Source: Campylobacter ureolyticus (GTDB lineage Bacteria; Campylobacterota; Campylobacteria; Campylobacterales; Campylobacteraceae). From it: 64,000 nucleotides of DNA. Both the position numbers and the translations under genes were made by a program. Numbering within the stretch: the stretch's first letter is position 1; each line of letters starts with the position of its first letter. The DNA is taken from positions 1,426,001-1,490,000 of the forward strand of contig NZ_CP053832.1 in NCBI RefSeq assembly GCF_013372225.1. The letters run 5' to 3'. Under the pieces are notes generated by a model, which saw nothing but the letters and a program-made list of their open reading frames with translations, was not told the DNA's origin and searched no databases. Below, piece by piece: positions 51,801-59,120 of the stretch.

Positions 51801-52434
51801 CGTTTGTGGCGATGACTTTTATGTCAGTTTCTTTTGAAATTTGAAGAATTTGCTTATCTATATTTAGCTGATCTGTTATGCCATGACGCATAATTTCAAG
51901 ATAAAAGTCATCTTTAAAAATTTCTTTATATTCAAGTGCAACTTCTTTTGCTCTTTCATAGCCTTTTGCACCTCTTTGTCTATTTTTTTCACTTACATTA
52001 AGATGAAAATTAACTTCACCTTGCAAACAAGCTGCTGAACAAATCAAACCCTCACTATGTTCTTTTAAAATTTTTTTATTAATTCTTGGATTATAATAAA
52101 ACCCCTCTAAAAATGCCATTGAACTTAAATACATCAAATTTTTATATCCAATTTCATTTTTAGCAAGTAAAATAAGGTGAAATCTTTGCCTATCACTTTT
52201 ATCACCTAAATCATCATGATTGTGAATATAAGCTTCAATCCCTATAATTGGCTTAATGCCGTTTTTTTTCATAGTTTTGTAAAAATCAATGGCTCCAAAC
52301 ATATTTCCATGATCAGTTATCGCAACACTTTTAACGCCTTGCTCTTTTAATATAGAAGCAAGTTCTGGAATTTTATTTGCTCCATCTAGAAGTGAATACT
52401 CAGTATGTAAATGTAAGTGCGTAAATTTGCTCAT
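48892..52434 (-). CDS. dnaE: DNA polymerase III alpha subunit
   Basis: The replicative polymerase (1180 residues). The N-terminal PHP domain shows [14 protein letters not shown] and [14 protein letters not shown]. The polymerase core has [14 protein letters not shown], the catalytic PDIDVDF and [13 protein letters not shown]. The thumb and fingers show [32 protein letters not shown], and a C-terminal OB domain ([24 protein letters not shown]) follows. Length is that of a full alpha subunit; the PHP histidines are kept, so residual phosphoesterase or proofreading activity is possible. Confidence 0.98.
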   Translation of the reverse strand: [1180 protein letters not shown]

Positions 52435-52545
52435 AAAACTCTCTTTTAAAAATTTATTTATAGATGTAATTGTATAAAAATCTTATAAAAATATGGTTAA
52501 TATCAAAAAAAATAGAAATAAAAAGAAATTTAAAAAAAGAAAATA

Positions 52546-52563
52546 AGACCGCTTTTGCGGTCT
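52546..52563 (-). terminator. Terminator after the RRM gene
   Basis: AGACCGC (52546-52552) and GCGGTCT (52557-52563) with loop TTTT, followed on the minus strand by TTATTTTCTTTTTTT. A compact, strong terminator, 12 bases past the RRM stop. Confidence 0.9.
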
Positions 52564-52574
52564 AAAAAGTAAAT

Positions 52575-52823
52575 TTAGTCTTGTTTAGGACGAGCCTCAT
52601 TCACTCTTAAAACTCTACCAAAAAGCTCTTTATTATCCAAAGCTTCTATGGCTTTTGATGCCTCATCACCATTACTCATCTCAACAAAAGCAAAGCCTTT
52701 TGAGCGATTTGTTTCACGATCTTTTATGATCTTAGCACGACTAACTTCTCCAAACTGTTCAAAAGCTTCTCTAAGCTCTGATTCAGCTAAACGAAACGGT
52801 AAATTACCTACATAGATATTCAA
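52575..52823 (-). CDS. RNA-binding protein, single RRM domain
   Basis: An 82-residue protein that is one RNA-recognition motif: RNP2 IYVGNL (residues 3-8) and RNP1 KGFAFVEM (about 42-49), with VSRAKIIKDRETNRS between. Such short RRM proteins are common in epsilonproteobacteria and cyanobacteria and are thought to act as RNA chaperones or cold-response proteins. Monocistronic, with its own terminator. The start is preceded by AAGGGA. Confidence 0.93.
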   Translation of the reverse strand: MNIYVGNLPFRLAESELREAFEQFGEVSRAKIIKDRETNRSKGFAFVEMSNGDEASKAIEALDNKELFGRVLRVNEARPKQD

Positions 52824-52915
52824 ATTATATCCCTTAAAAAAATTACCAAATTTATTTTGGTTTTGGTATTTTACCCAAATTTTAACTATTTTGATATAAA
52901 TTTTTTGAATTTATT

Positions 52916-53461
52916 TTATTTATATAAAAGCTCTGTTTTTAAAGTATTAAATTTACCATCGCCCAAAAGAACTTTTACCAAATTTAAAGCAAACTCCATC
53001 GCTGTAGCAGGCCCTTTAGAAGTTATTATGTTTTCATCAATTATTACATTTTTTTCATCTGTATAACCTTGGTGATTTACCTTTTGTTCAAATCCTGGAT
53101 AGCAAGTGTAGCTATTTTTTAAAACTTTGGCTGTTGAAAGTGCCCAAGGAGCTGCACAAATAGCAGCAATTTTTAAATTTTTATCATTAAATTTTTTTAA
53201 AATTTCAGCTAATTTTTCACTTTTTGCCAAATGCTCAGCTCCTGGAAGCCCACCCGGTAAAACTATCATATCAAACTCGCCTACATTTAAATCATCTAAA
53301 ATCATATCTGCTTTTACCTCTATGCCGTGAGTTCCATTAACTATTTTTTTATTAAGACCAACACTAACAGCCTTAATCTCAGCCCTTCTTAAAATATCTA
53401 TTGCAGTAATTGCCTCAATCTCTTCAAATCCATCCGCTAAAATAATTGCAACTTTTTTCAT
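52916..53461 (-). CDS. DJ-1/PfpI family protein
   Basis: A 181-residue class-I glutamine amidotransferase-like fold. MKKVAIILADGFEEIEAITAIDILRRA is the DJ-1 start with the conserved Glu (about residue 15). IAAICAAPWAL holds the nucleophile-elbow cysteine (about residue 101), and MIVLPGGLPGAEHLA the loop before it. Family roles include glyoxalase III, deglycase or redox-stress protection; the exact activity cannot be read. It is divergent from the selenoprotein gene, 64 bases away, which suggests a shared oxidative-stress context. Confidence 0.9.
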   Translation of the reverse strand: MKKVAIILADGFEEIEAITAIDILRRAEIKAVSVGLNKKIVNGTHGIEVKADMILDDLNVGEFDMIVLPGGLPGAEHLAKSEKLAEILKKFNDKNLKIAAICAAPWALSTAKVLKNSYTCYPGFEQKVNHQGYTDEKNVIIDENIITSKGPATAMEFALNLVKVLLGDGKFNTLKTELLYK

Positions 53462-53488
53462 ATTTTCTCCTTAGTTTAAATTTAATAC

Positions 53489-53494
53489 TATAAT
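53489..53494 (+). promoter_or_regulatory. -10 box of the selenoprotein gene
   Basis: TATAAT at 53489-53494, 31 bases before the ATG and 20 bases before an AAAGGA ribosome site. No good -35 box is seen, which is common for the vegetative sigma factor of Campylobacter. Confidence 0.5.
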
Positions 53495-53525
53495 TATACT
53501 TGATTTTTTAAATAAAGGAAATTTT

Positions 53526-53741
53526 ATGAAAATAAAGATTACATATTGCAATATTTGAAACTATAAACCAAAAGCTTTCCGTGTGAAAGATGAAATTTTA
53601 TCTAAATTTCCAAATGCAAATGTACAGTTAATAGCTGGTGGAAGTGGAAATTTTATAGTCGAAGTTGAAAACAAAGTGATTTTTTCCAAAAAGGAGACTA
53701 ATCGCTTCCCAAACAAAAATGAAATTCTAGACTTAATATAA
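53526..53741 (+). CDS. selW: SelW-like selenoprotein (in-frame UGA = selenocysteine)
   Basis: Reading through the TGA at 53556-53558 gives a 71-residue protein MKIKITYCNIU-NYKPKAFRV, where U is residue 11, then KDEILSKFPNANVQLIAGGSG, NFIVEVENKVIFSKKETN and RFPNKNEILDLI. The C-x-x-U motif in a YCNIU-N-Y context, the GGSGNFIV block and the SKKETNRFP block are the SelW/SelT/SelH (Rdx) family pattern, thioredoxin-fold redox proteins of about this length. AAAGGA precedes the ATG by six bases. A hairpin with bacterial SECIS geometry lies just after the UGA, and a strong terminator closes the gene. Annotation pipelines would miss it because of the stop. Insertion needs SelA, SelB, SelD and tRNA-Sec, none of which is in the window. 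Confidence 0.87.
53575..53589 (+). promoter_or_regulatory. Candidate bacterial SECIS hairpin
   Basis: CTTTC (53575-53579) pairs with GAAAG (53585-53589) around CGTGT. The apical loop starts 21 bases after the UGA and has G among its first two bases, matching the published bSECIS rules (loop 16-37 bases from UGA, stem of 4 or more pairs, early G). Short stem, so by itself it would be weak evidence. Confidence 0.65.
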
Positions 53742-53749
53742 ACCATTGA

Positions 53750-53777
53750 AAATTTCAAGGAAAATTCCTTGAAATTT
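53750..53777. terminator. Bidirectional terminator between selW and efp
   Basis: AAATTTCAAGGAA (53750-53762) pairs with TTCCTTGAAATTT (53765-53777), leaving two loop bases. On the plus strand it is followed by GACTTATTTTTT. It ends both the selenoprotein gene and the convergent efp. Confidence 0.85.
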
Positions 53778-53780
53778 GAC

Positions 53781-54347
53781 TTATTTTTTGACTTTTTCTA
53801 TATATTCGCCAGTTGCTGTATCAACTCTTATAACTTCACCCTCAAGGATATGGAATGGAATCTGTACAACAGCACCTGTTTCTAAAGTAGCTGGTTTTTT
53901 ATTACTTCCTTGAGTATCACCTCTAAAATTTGGTGCTGTTTCTATAATCTTAAGTTCAACAACTTGAGGTACCTCTAAGCCAATTGGATTTCCATTATGA
54001 AAAAGTACATCAACCATCATTCCATCAAGCATCCATTTTTTGCTATCACCAACTTCTTCATCACTAATTGCAACTTGTTCATAATTTTCAGTATCCATAA
54101 ACTGGCAAGACTCACCATCATCATATAAATACTGCATCTGTCTTTCTTCTAAATGTGGCTCATCACATTTATCACCTGCATGAAAAGTCTTTTCTAAAAC
54201 TTTTCCTGTTGTGTAAGATTTAATTTTTACACGAACAAAAGCTGGACCTTTTCCAGGTTTTACATGTTGATAATCAACAATTTTATATGGAATACCATCA
54301 ATTTCTATTTTTAAGCCTTTTTTTAAATCGCCCATAGAATAAGCCAT
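53781..54347 (-). CDS. efp: Elongation factor P
   Basis: Relieves ribosome stalling at polyproline (188 residues). The acceptor loop PGKGPAF has its lysine at position 33, where the family carries a beta-lysyl or other modification. Domains 2 and 3 (the [25 protein letters not shown] region) are intact, ending in [10 protein letters not shown]. Single gene; AAGGAG precedes the ATG. Confidence 0.97.
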   Translation of the reverse strand: MAYSMGDLKKGLKIEIDGIPYKIVDYQHVKPGKGPAFVRVKIKSYTTGKVLEKTFHAGDKCDEPHLEERQMQYLYDDGESCQFMDTENYEQVAISDEEVGDSKKWMLDGMMVDVLFHNGNPIGLEVPQVVELKIIETAPNFRGDTQGSNKKPATLETGAVVQIPFHILEGEVIRVDTATGEYIEKVKK

Positions 54348-54459
54348 AAATTCTCCTTAATCTTAATAAAAACAGCATTATAGCAAAAAATATAGTTAAA
54401 ATGATAAAATTTTAATCCAATAATGGCTATAATATATAAAATTTTATAAAGGATGAACT

Positions 54460-55227
54460 ATGAAAAAATTTGCTTTTTACCTAGGTTTGAGTGCTTTAGT
54501 ATTTACACAAGGTTTTGCCAATGAGAATTTTAGTCAAAATTATGAAAGCACACTTAAAAATATAGTTAAGAATGTTGAAAAATTTGAGATAATGTCAGTT
54601 GATAGGCTTGAATCAATTGATGGGCTAAATTTTGTAATTACAAATATAAATGGAGAAATGGTGCCGATGTTTGTAAGCAAAGATGGAAAGAGTGTAATTG
54701 GCTTTTCAAATTTAGTTTTTATAGGAGATGACAAAGATAAAATTTTAATTGAAGGAAGAATGGATAAACTTCACGCAGATATAAAAGCAAATCAAGACAA
54801 AATAGCCTATAAAATAATAAAAGAAATTCCTAAAGATAGATTTATAAATATAGAGTCTTTTGATAAAAATAACAAATTTATGACATATATAGTAAGTGAC
54901 CCTGAATGTCCTGATTGTCGTGAGCATCTAACTAAAATGGTAAAATATTTAAGAAATGCAAATGTTAGGATAATATTTGCCCCTGTTCATGGAAAAAGCG
55001 CTTATACAAAATCGGCTGTAATGTTAAAAGAAGCTTCAAAAATAAATCCAGACAATCAAGAAGCTATAATAAAACTTTTAAATAAATATTATGATGTAAA
55101 TGCTACAGTAAGTGATGATCAAGCAAGCGATGAAGAAAGAGATAGAGTGCTTCAAGATGCAAAAAAACTTTTTTCAAAAGGTGTCATAAAAGGTGTTCCT
55201 TTTAGTTTTACTGTTGAAAAAGAATAA
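54460..55227 (+). CDS. Periplasmic thiol:disulfide isomerase, DsbC/DsbG-like
   Basis: A 255-residue exported protein: signal peptide MKKFAFYLGLSALVFTQGFA, a DsbC-type dimerisation region, then a thioredoxin fold with YIVSDPECPDCREH (C150-P-D-C153) and the cis-proline segment KGVPFSF near the end. CPDC is an unusual dipeptide for DsbC (usually CGYC) and it lacks a visible partner DsbD in the window. Likely repairs or isomerises disulfides in exported proteins. A terminator follows directly. Confidence 0.82.
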   Translation: MKKFAFYLGLSALVFTQGFANENFSQNYESTLKNIVKNVEKFEIMSVDRLESIDGLNFVITNINGEMVPMFVSKDGKSVIGFSNLVFIGDDKDKILIEGRMDKLHADIKANQDKIAYKIIKEIPKDRFINIESFDKNNKFMTYIVSDPECPDCREHLTKMVKYLRNANVRIIFAPVHGKSAYTKSAVMLKEASKINPDNQEAIIKLLNKYYDVNATVSDDQASDEERDRVLQDAKKLFSKGVIKGVPFSFTVEKE

Positions 55228-55247
55228 ATTTCAAAACCATAAATTTT

Positions 55248-55277
55248 AAAAAGCTAGGATTTAATTTCTAGCTTTTT
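55248..55277 (+). terminator. Terminator after the DsbC-like gene
   Basis: AAAAAGCTAG (55248-55257) with CTAGCTTTTT (55268-55277), loop GATTTAATTT, T-rich 3' arm. Standard Rho-independent form. Confidence 0.85.
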
Positions 55278-55281
55278 ATAC

Positions 55282-55570
55282 TACTCATAACAAAAAATAT
55301 AAAAAATGAAAAATTAAATCTAACTGCTCTTAAAAATGGAAAGTTTAAAAAATCATCTCCAAATTGTAAAATAGTGTAAATTTTCTCATTTTAAACTTAA
55401 AAATTAAGAAAAATTGCAATTATATATAGCTGAAATAAAAAACCTATTTTGATAGCTTTTGGAGATAAAATAAATTTTATAAAGTGTAAAAACCATAAAT
55501 AAAATAGAAAAATACCTAAAAAATATTAGAATTATATAGATATCTATTTTTAACTCCACTTATAAATAAA
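55282..55570. other. AT-rich gap with no gene seen
   Basis: About 290 bases between the DsbC-like terminator and tRNA-Glu. Neither strand shows a frame with a start, ribosome site and family likeness. Nothing else recognised beyond short A/T runs. Confidence 0.6.
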
Positions 55571-55646
55571 TGGCGACCCTTGGGGGTTTTGAACCACCGT
55601 TTTCACACTGAGAATGCGACGTCCTGAGCCACTAGACGAAAGGGTC
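55571..55646 (-). tRNA. tRNA-Glu with anticodon CTC
   Basis: Minus-strand cloverleaf: acceptor GACCCTT/AAGGGTC perfect, D-arm GTCT/GGAC, anticodon loop TTCTCAG giving CTC, encoded CCA. The T-stem GGTGG/CCCCC carries a U-C mismatch at the middle pair and the anticodon stem has a G-U pair. The T-loop is TTCAAAA. The expected single tRNA-Glu of campylobacters reads TTC. This one stands alone outside the other clusters, so it may be a redundant or decaying copy. Confidence 0.8.
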
Positions 55647-56268
55647 ATATTAAATTAAAAGCTTGATTTTATTATCTTTTTGCAAATTTGTCAAATTTAT
55701 AGAAAATGCATTTGCCTTGCAAATAAACCATTGATTTTTAATATTTTTGTATAATCAGGAACCTACTTTCATATAAAATATTAATTTTTATAAAATTTTA
55801 CTAAATTTTTAATATACTAAATGTAAATTGTTATTATCTCAAGTAATCAATATTTTTGCATAATATCTTTAAATTCCAACCCAAAAAATAAAAAAATAAG
55901 TGATTTAATAGCATATAACAAAGAAGAATGGTGTTTTTATTGGTGCCTAATAAACAATGCAAGATTTAAATATCAACAATATAAAACGATACAAACCCTT
56001 AAAAAGCAAAGCTCTTTTTATTATTAATTATATAAACTATTTACATTTTTTATTTTTATTTTGCATTTTTAAATGAATTTGGCTATTTTTTTATAAAAAA
56101 TGTCAAATTTATACTTTTAGTTAAAATTGGTTAATTTTTCTTAATATATTAATAATAAGAAAAAATTAAAAGTTTTAATTTTTTTAAGGCAGATGCACTA
56201 AACAGCGTACTTTAACTTGATAAAAGCCCCATAAAAAGTAATTGATGATTGATTAAAAAAATGATAGA
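55647..56268. other. Long AT-rich gap; possible gene remnant
   Basis: No intact gene seen in 622 bases. One plus-strand frame runs open from 55827 to the stop at 56025 (66 codons, including SDLIAYNKEEWCFYWCLINNA). It has no start codon or ribosome site and belongs to no family I know, so it is either chance or the end of a decayed gene. A weak AAAAAG/CTTTTT hairpin lies near its end. The rest is unremarkable. Confidence 0.35.
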
Positions 56269-56344
56269 TGGTGTCCTGCGTTGGATTCGAACCAACGGCC
56301 CCCTCCTTAAAAGGGAGATGCTCTACCTACTGAGCTAGCAAGAC
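56269..56344 (-). tRNA. tRNA-Lys (TTT)
   Basis: Acceptor GTCTTGC/GCAGGAC, D-arm GCTC/GAGC, anticodon loop CTTTTAA (TTT), T-arm GTTGG-TTCGAAT-CCAAC, discriminator A and encoded CCA. Three flanking bases (GGT) happen to pair with the CCA side, giving a false look of a longer acceptor. Last of the Val-Asp-Lys transcript. Confidence 0.95.
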
Positions 56345-56354
56345 ACCTTAAAAA

Positions 56355-56431
56355 TGGCGCAGCAGACGAGACTCGAACTCGCGACCCCCGCCGTGACAGG
56401 GCGATATTCTAACCAACTGAACTACTGCTGC
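56355..56431 (-). tRNA. tRNA-Asp (GTC)
   Basis: Acceptor GCAGCAG/CTGCTGC, anticodon stem TCGCC/GGCGG, loop CTGTCAC (GTC), T-loop TTCGAGT, encoded CCA. Middle gene of the Val-Asp-Lys group. Confidence 0.96.
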
Positions 56432-56439
56432 ACCTAAAG

Positions 56440-56515
56440 TGGTGGTCGCTAAAAGACTCGAACTTTTGACATCCACCTTGTAAGGGTGGCGCTCTACCAA
56501 CTGAGCTAAGCGACC
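56440..56515 (-). tRNA. tRNA-Val (TAC)
   Basis: Acceptor GGTCGCT/AGCGACC, anticodon stem CCACC/GGTGG, loop CTTACAA (TAC), T-loop TTCGAGT, encoded CCA. First of the three-tRNA transcript. Confidence 0.96.
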
Positions 56516-56550
56516 AACTTTTTAAGCTTTTTCCTTAAAAAGGAATTGAA

Positions 56551-56556
56551 ATTATA
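56551..56556 (-). promoter_or_regulatory. -10 box of the tRNA Val-Asp-Lys operon
   Basis: TATAAT on the minus strand, 35 bases before tRNA-Val, preceded by TTGATTG-type sequence. There is no clear -35. A CCTTTTTAAGG inverted pair lies between it and the tRNA. Confidence 0.45.
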
Positions 56557-56665
56557 CAATCAAATATCTTAAATTAAGCTTAAAGACTTAAAGTCTTTTA
56601 TAAAAATTCAAAATTTACAATTTTTGCTATAATTTAAACTAAAAATTTAAAGTTGAGAGTTGGAT

Positions 56666-57250
56666 GTGAAAATTTTATTTTTTATATTTTTTTCTATAAA
56701 TTCACTGTTTTCATACAGTTATGAAGAAATTTTATACGCCATAAAAGATGTATCTTACAAAGAAGGAATAGCTAACAAAGTTCTTTACACAATAGTAAAA
56801 ATCGAAAGCGATCTTAATCCTTACGCTATTTCGTTTCTAACAAATAAACAAAATGCAATTTATTTTAAAAGTTTAGAGACAAAAAACATAAAAGTGAAAG
56901 CAAGTCCGTATTCGCTAAATAAATCAAAATGGGTAGTCTCTATAAATCCATCAAATGAATCTTACGCAATAGAAATATCAAAACTTCTTTTAAAAAATGG
57001 CTTTAATATAGATGTTGGTCTTGGACAATTAAACTCTCAAAATTTTAGCATAAATGAAGTAGAATATATATTTAACCCGAGTTACAATCTAACAAAGTGT
57101 GCAAAAATCCTTAGAAAATGTTTTAATGCCAAAAATAAAGATATGCAACAAACCATAGAATGTTATAATTACGGTATGAGACACAGAGGCTCAAATCCTT
57201 ACTATAAGCGATTTTATAAGTATTTTATGAAAGAATTCGGCCAAAACTAA
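56666..57250 (+). CDS. Exported lytic transglycosylase-like protein (SLT fold)
   Basis: A 194-residue exported protein: signal MKILFFIFFSINSLFSY, then an SLT/lysozyme-like domain with the catalytic glutamate E47 in TIVKIESDLNPYAIS and VGLGQLNSQNFS further on, ending in CYNYGMRHRGSNPYYKR. It would cut peptidoglycan glycan strands. The start is a GTG at 56666, six bases after GAGAG; the TTG two codons earlier sits on the ribosome site. Similar enzymes serve type IV secretion (VirB1), but no such genes are adjacent. Confidence 0.85.
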   Translation: MKILFFIFFSINSLFSYSYEEILYAIKDVSYKEGIANKVLYTIVKIESDLNPYAISFLTNKQNAIYFKSLETKNIKVKASPYSLNKSKWVVSINPSNESYAIEISKLLLKNGFNIDVGLGQLNSQNFSINEVEYIFNPSYNLTKCAKILRKCFNAKNKDMQQTIECYNYGMRHRGSNPYYKRFYKYFMKEFGQN

Positions 57251-57322
57251 ATTTCTTATAAAAAAGTAAAATTAATTTTACTTTTGCTATAATCTTGGAT
57301 AAATTTTTTATTAAGGATTTTT

Positions 57323-58656
57323 ATGAAACCTCATAAATTTAGCATAACTTTACTTATTGCACTTTCAAGTATGGCGTTTGCAAACTCAAATAACGAAAGC
57401 TTAAAAGATGCGTTATTAAATACAAAATTTAACTCAGAACTTAAAGCCTGGTATTGGGATAAGACAGATGAAACTAGCAAATTTAATAACGAAAACATTA
57501 CAAATTTTGCTTTAGAGCTTGGTCTTAAAACAGGTGATTTATACGGTTTTTATCTTGGATCAACTGCCCAAATAGCCTTTGCTCCAATTGGTAAAAAAAT
57601 GCAAAACTACTTTATAATGGCGAACAAAACACTAAAGGAATTGTTTTATCACAACTTCATTTAGGTTATAAAATATCAAATAGTGATATTAAAATCGGAA
57701 GGTAATTTATTAATACTCCTTTAGTTGCTGGAAATGGTGCAAGAATTTTAAAAGAATCTTTTGAGGGCGCTACAGCAAACATTAAAGATATAGAAAACAA
57801 TGATATTTTTTTAGGCTATGTTTATAAATTTCAAGGTAGAACAAGCTCTATAATGGGTGATGAAAGCGGAAAATATCCAAAATTTAAAGATAGAATCACT
57901 CTTGGTGGAGTTGGTCCAAAAGCTCATAAATTTGATGGGCTTTACTATTTAGGTTTAACAAATAAAAGTTTTGAAAATTTAGACTTAACAGCTCAATATA
58001 GTTATTTGAATAATGTTGAATTTGCAATTCCCAATATGAAAGATAAAAATGGAGATATTCATCTTTACTATACTGAGGCAAACTATAAAGTGCCTTTTGA
58101 AAATTTTAGCCTTAAATTTGATGCAAATTTTAGAGGCTCTAAAACTTCAGGTCAATTAGAAGAAAGAAATTTTAATGGTCAAATGTATGGTATAAAAGCT
58201 GGAGTTTATAACTTAAATGGATTTAACTTTATTGCCGCTGCTACAACTGTAAGCAAAAATAAATCTGTCATAATGAGCGCTGGACTTGGTGGAAATAGCT
58301 ATACATTTTTACCAGTTCGAGGCGGACATCTTTTTACCTCAACAGCAGGCATGACAACTTATAAATTTCAAACCGATTATGACCTTTCAAAAATTGGTAT
58401 TAAAAACTTAAAAACTAGCGCAGCTTATGTATTTTCAAAACACAGCACTCCTAATAAACAAGCAGGAATGAATCCAGCAAATGTAAAAAGAGAATATAAT
58501 GGATATAGCTTAGCGCTTAACTATAAAGTTCCTTGTTTAGAGGGTTTTAGCACAAATTTAATGTGGGTAAGCCTTAATGAGGAAAAAACATTAAACAATA
58601 AAACTAATAAATCAAAAATAGATGAACTTTGGGTAAAGCTAAGTTATAAATTTTAA
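57323..58656 (+). pseudogene. OprD-type outer-membrane porin, broken by frameshift and nonsense
   Basis: Signal MKPHKFSITLLIALSSMAFA, then porin-like sequence KFNSELKAWYWDKTDE. The frame is lost in an A7 run at 57593-57599; with one A more (or two fewer) it continues as NAKLLYNGEQNTKGIVLSQ and LHLGYKISNSDIKIGR. A TAA at 57703-57705 replaces what should be a Gln in GR-Q-FINTPLVAGNGA. After that the frame is open to 58656 with beta-strand repeats and a C-terminal LSYKF, the usual ending of outer-membrane barrels. Two separate lesions in one gene indicate a true pseudogene rather than a sequencing slip. The intact protein would have been about 444 residues. A terminator follows. Confidence 0.85.
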
Positions 58657-58680
58657 TCTTTTAGTGGCAAAAGATTTTTT
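58655..58680 (+). terminator. Terminator after the porin pseudogene
   Basis: AATCTTTT (58655-58662) with AAAAGATT (58669-58676), loop AGTGGC, then TTTT. Still intact although the gene is broken. Confidence 0.8.
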
Positions 58681-58970
58681 CTTGTGTCACTTATTTTTTA
58701 ATTATAAATTTTGATTAATTTTGCAAAATCGCATTTTAAAAGCATTATGCATTAAAAACTATAAATAAAATTTATAAAAAATACAACATTAAAGATATAA
58801 GTAAGGCGATGATAGCATTAAATACTCCTTTAAATTTTAAAATTATCACCACTCATAGTCATATCTGTTTTGATTTATGTATGTAAATCTAAGCTTGAAA
58901 ATCTTTGATATTTATTAAAAAGTAGGTATTTTTTTAAAATTCTTTGTAGTTTTTACTTGATAAAATTTAA
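58681..58970. other. AT-rich gap before tRNA-Ser, no gene seen
   Basis: About 290 bases with short frames only and no family likeness. It contains AT-rich sequence and no repeat or hairpin that I would single out. Confidence 0.6.
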
Positions 58971-59061
58971 TGGCGGACAGAGAGGGATTTGAACCCTCGA
59001 GCCCAGGTTATGAGCTGCACCCTTAGCAGGGGTGTGGTTTCGACCACTCACCCATCTATCC
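58971..59061 (-). tRNA. tRNA-Ser (GCT)
   Basis: Class II tRNA of 91 bases: acceptor GGATAGA/TCTGTCC (one wobble), anticodon stem CACCC/GGGTG, loop CTGCTAA (GCT), long variable arm (CAGCTCATAACCTGGGCT), T-loop TTCAAAT, encoded CCA. It stands alone. Confidence 0.95.
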
Positions 59062-59120
59062 AAAAAGTAAGATTGTAATTATATCCATTAATTTCTGATA
59101 TATTGCTTAAATTCCAAAAA

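Noticed and set aside
53561-53758. Minus-strand frame opposite the selenoprotein
   Set aside because: It has no family likeness, and the plus strand carries the SelW signature and the gene signals.
56266-56350. tRNA-Lys with an apparent ten-pair acceptor stem and no CCA
   Set aside because: Shifting the 5' end by three bases gives a normal seven-pair stem (GTCTTGC/GCAGGAC) with discriminator A and encoded CCA; the extra GGT pairs with ACC by chance.
57593-57599. A7 run in the porin as a phase-variation switch
   Set aside because: A second, independent stop (TAA 57703) lies downstream in the restored frame, so slipping back would not give a full protein.
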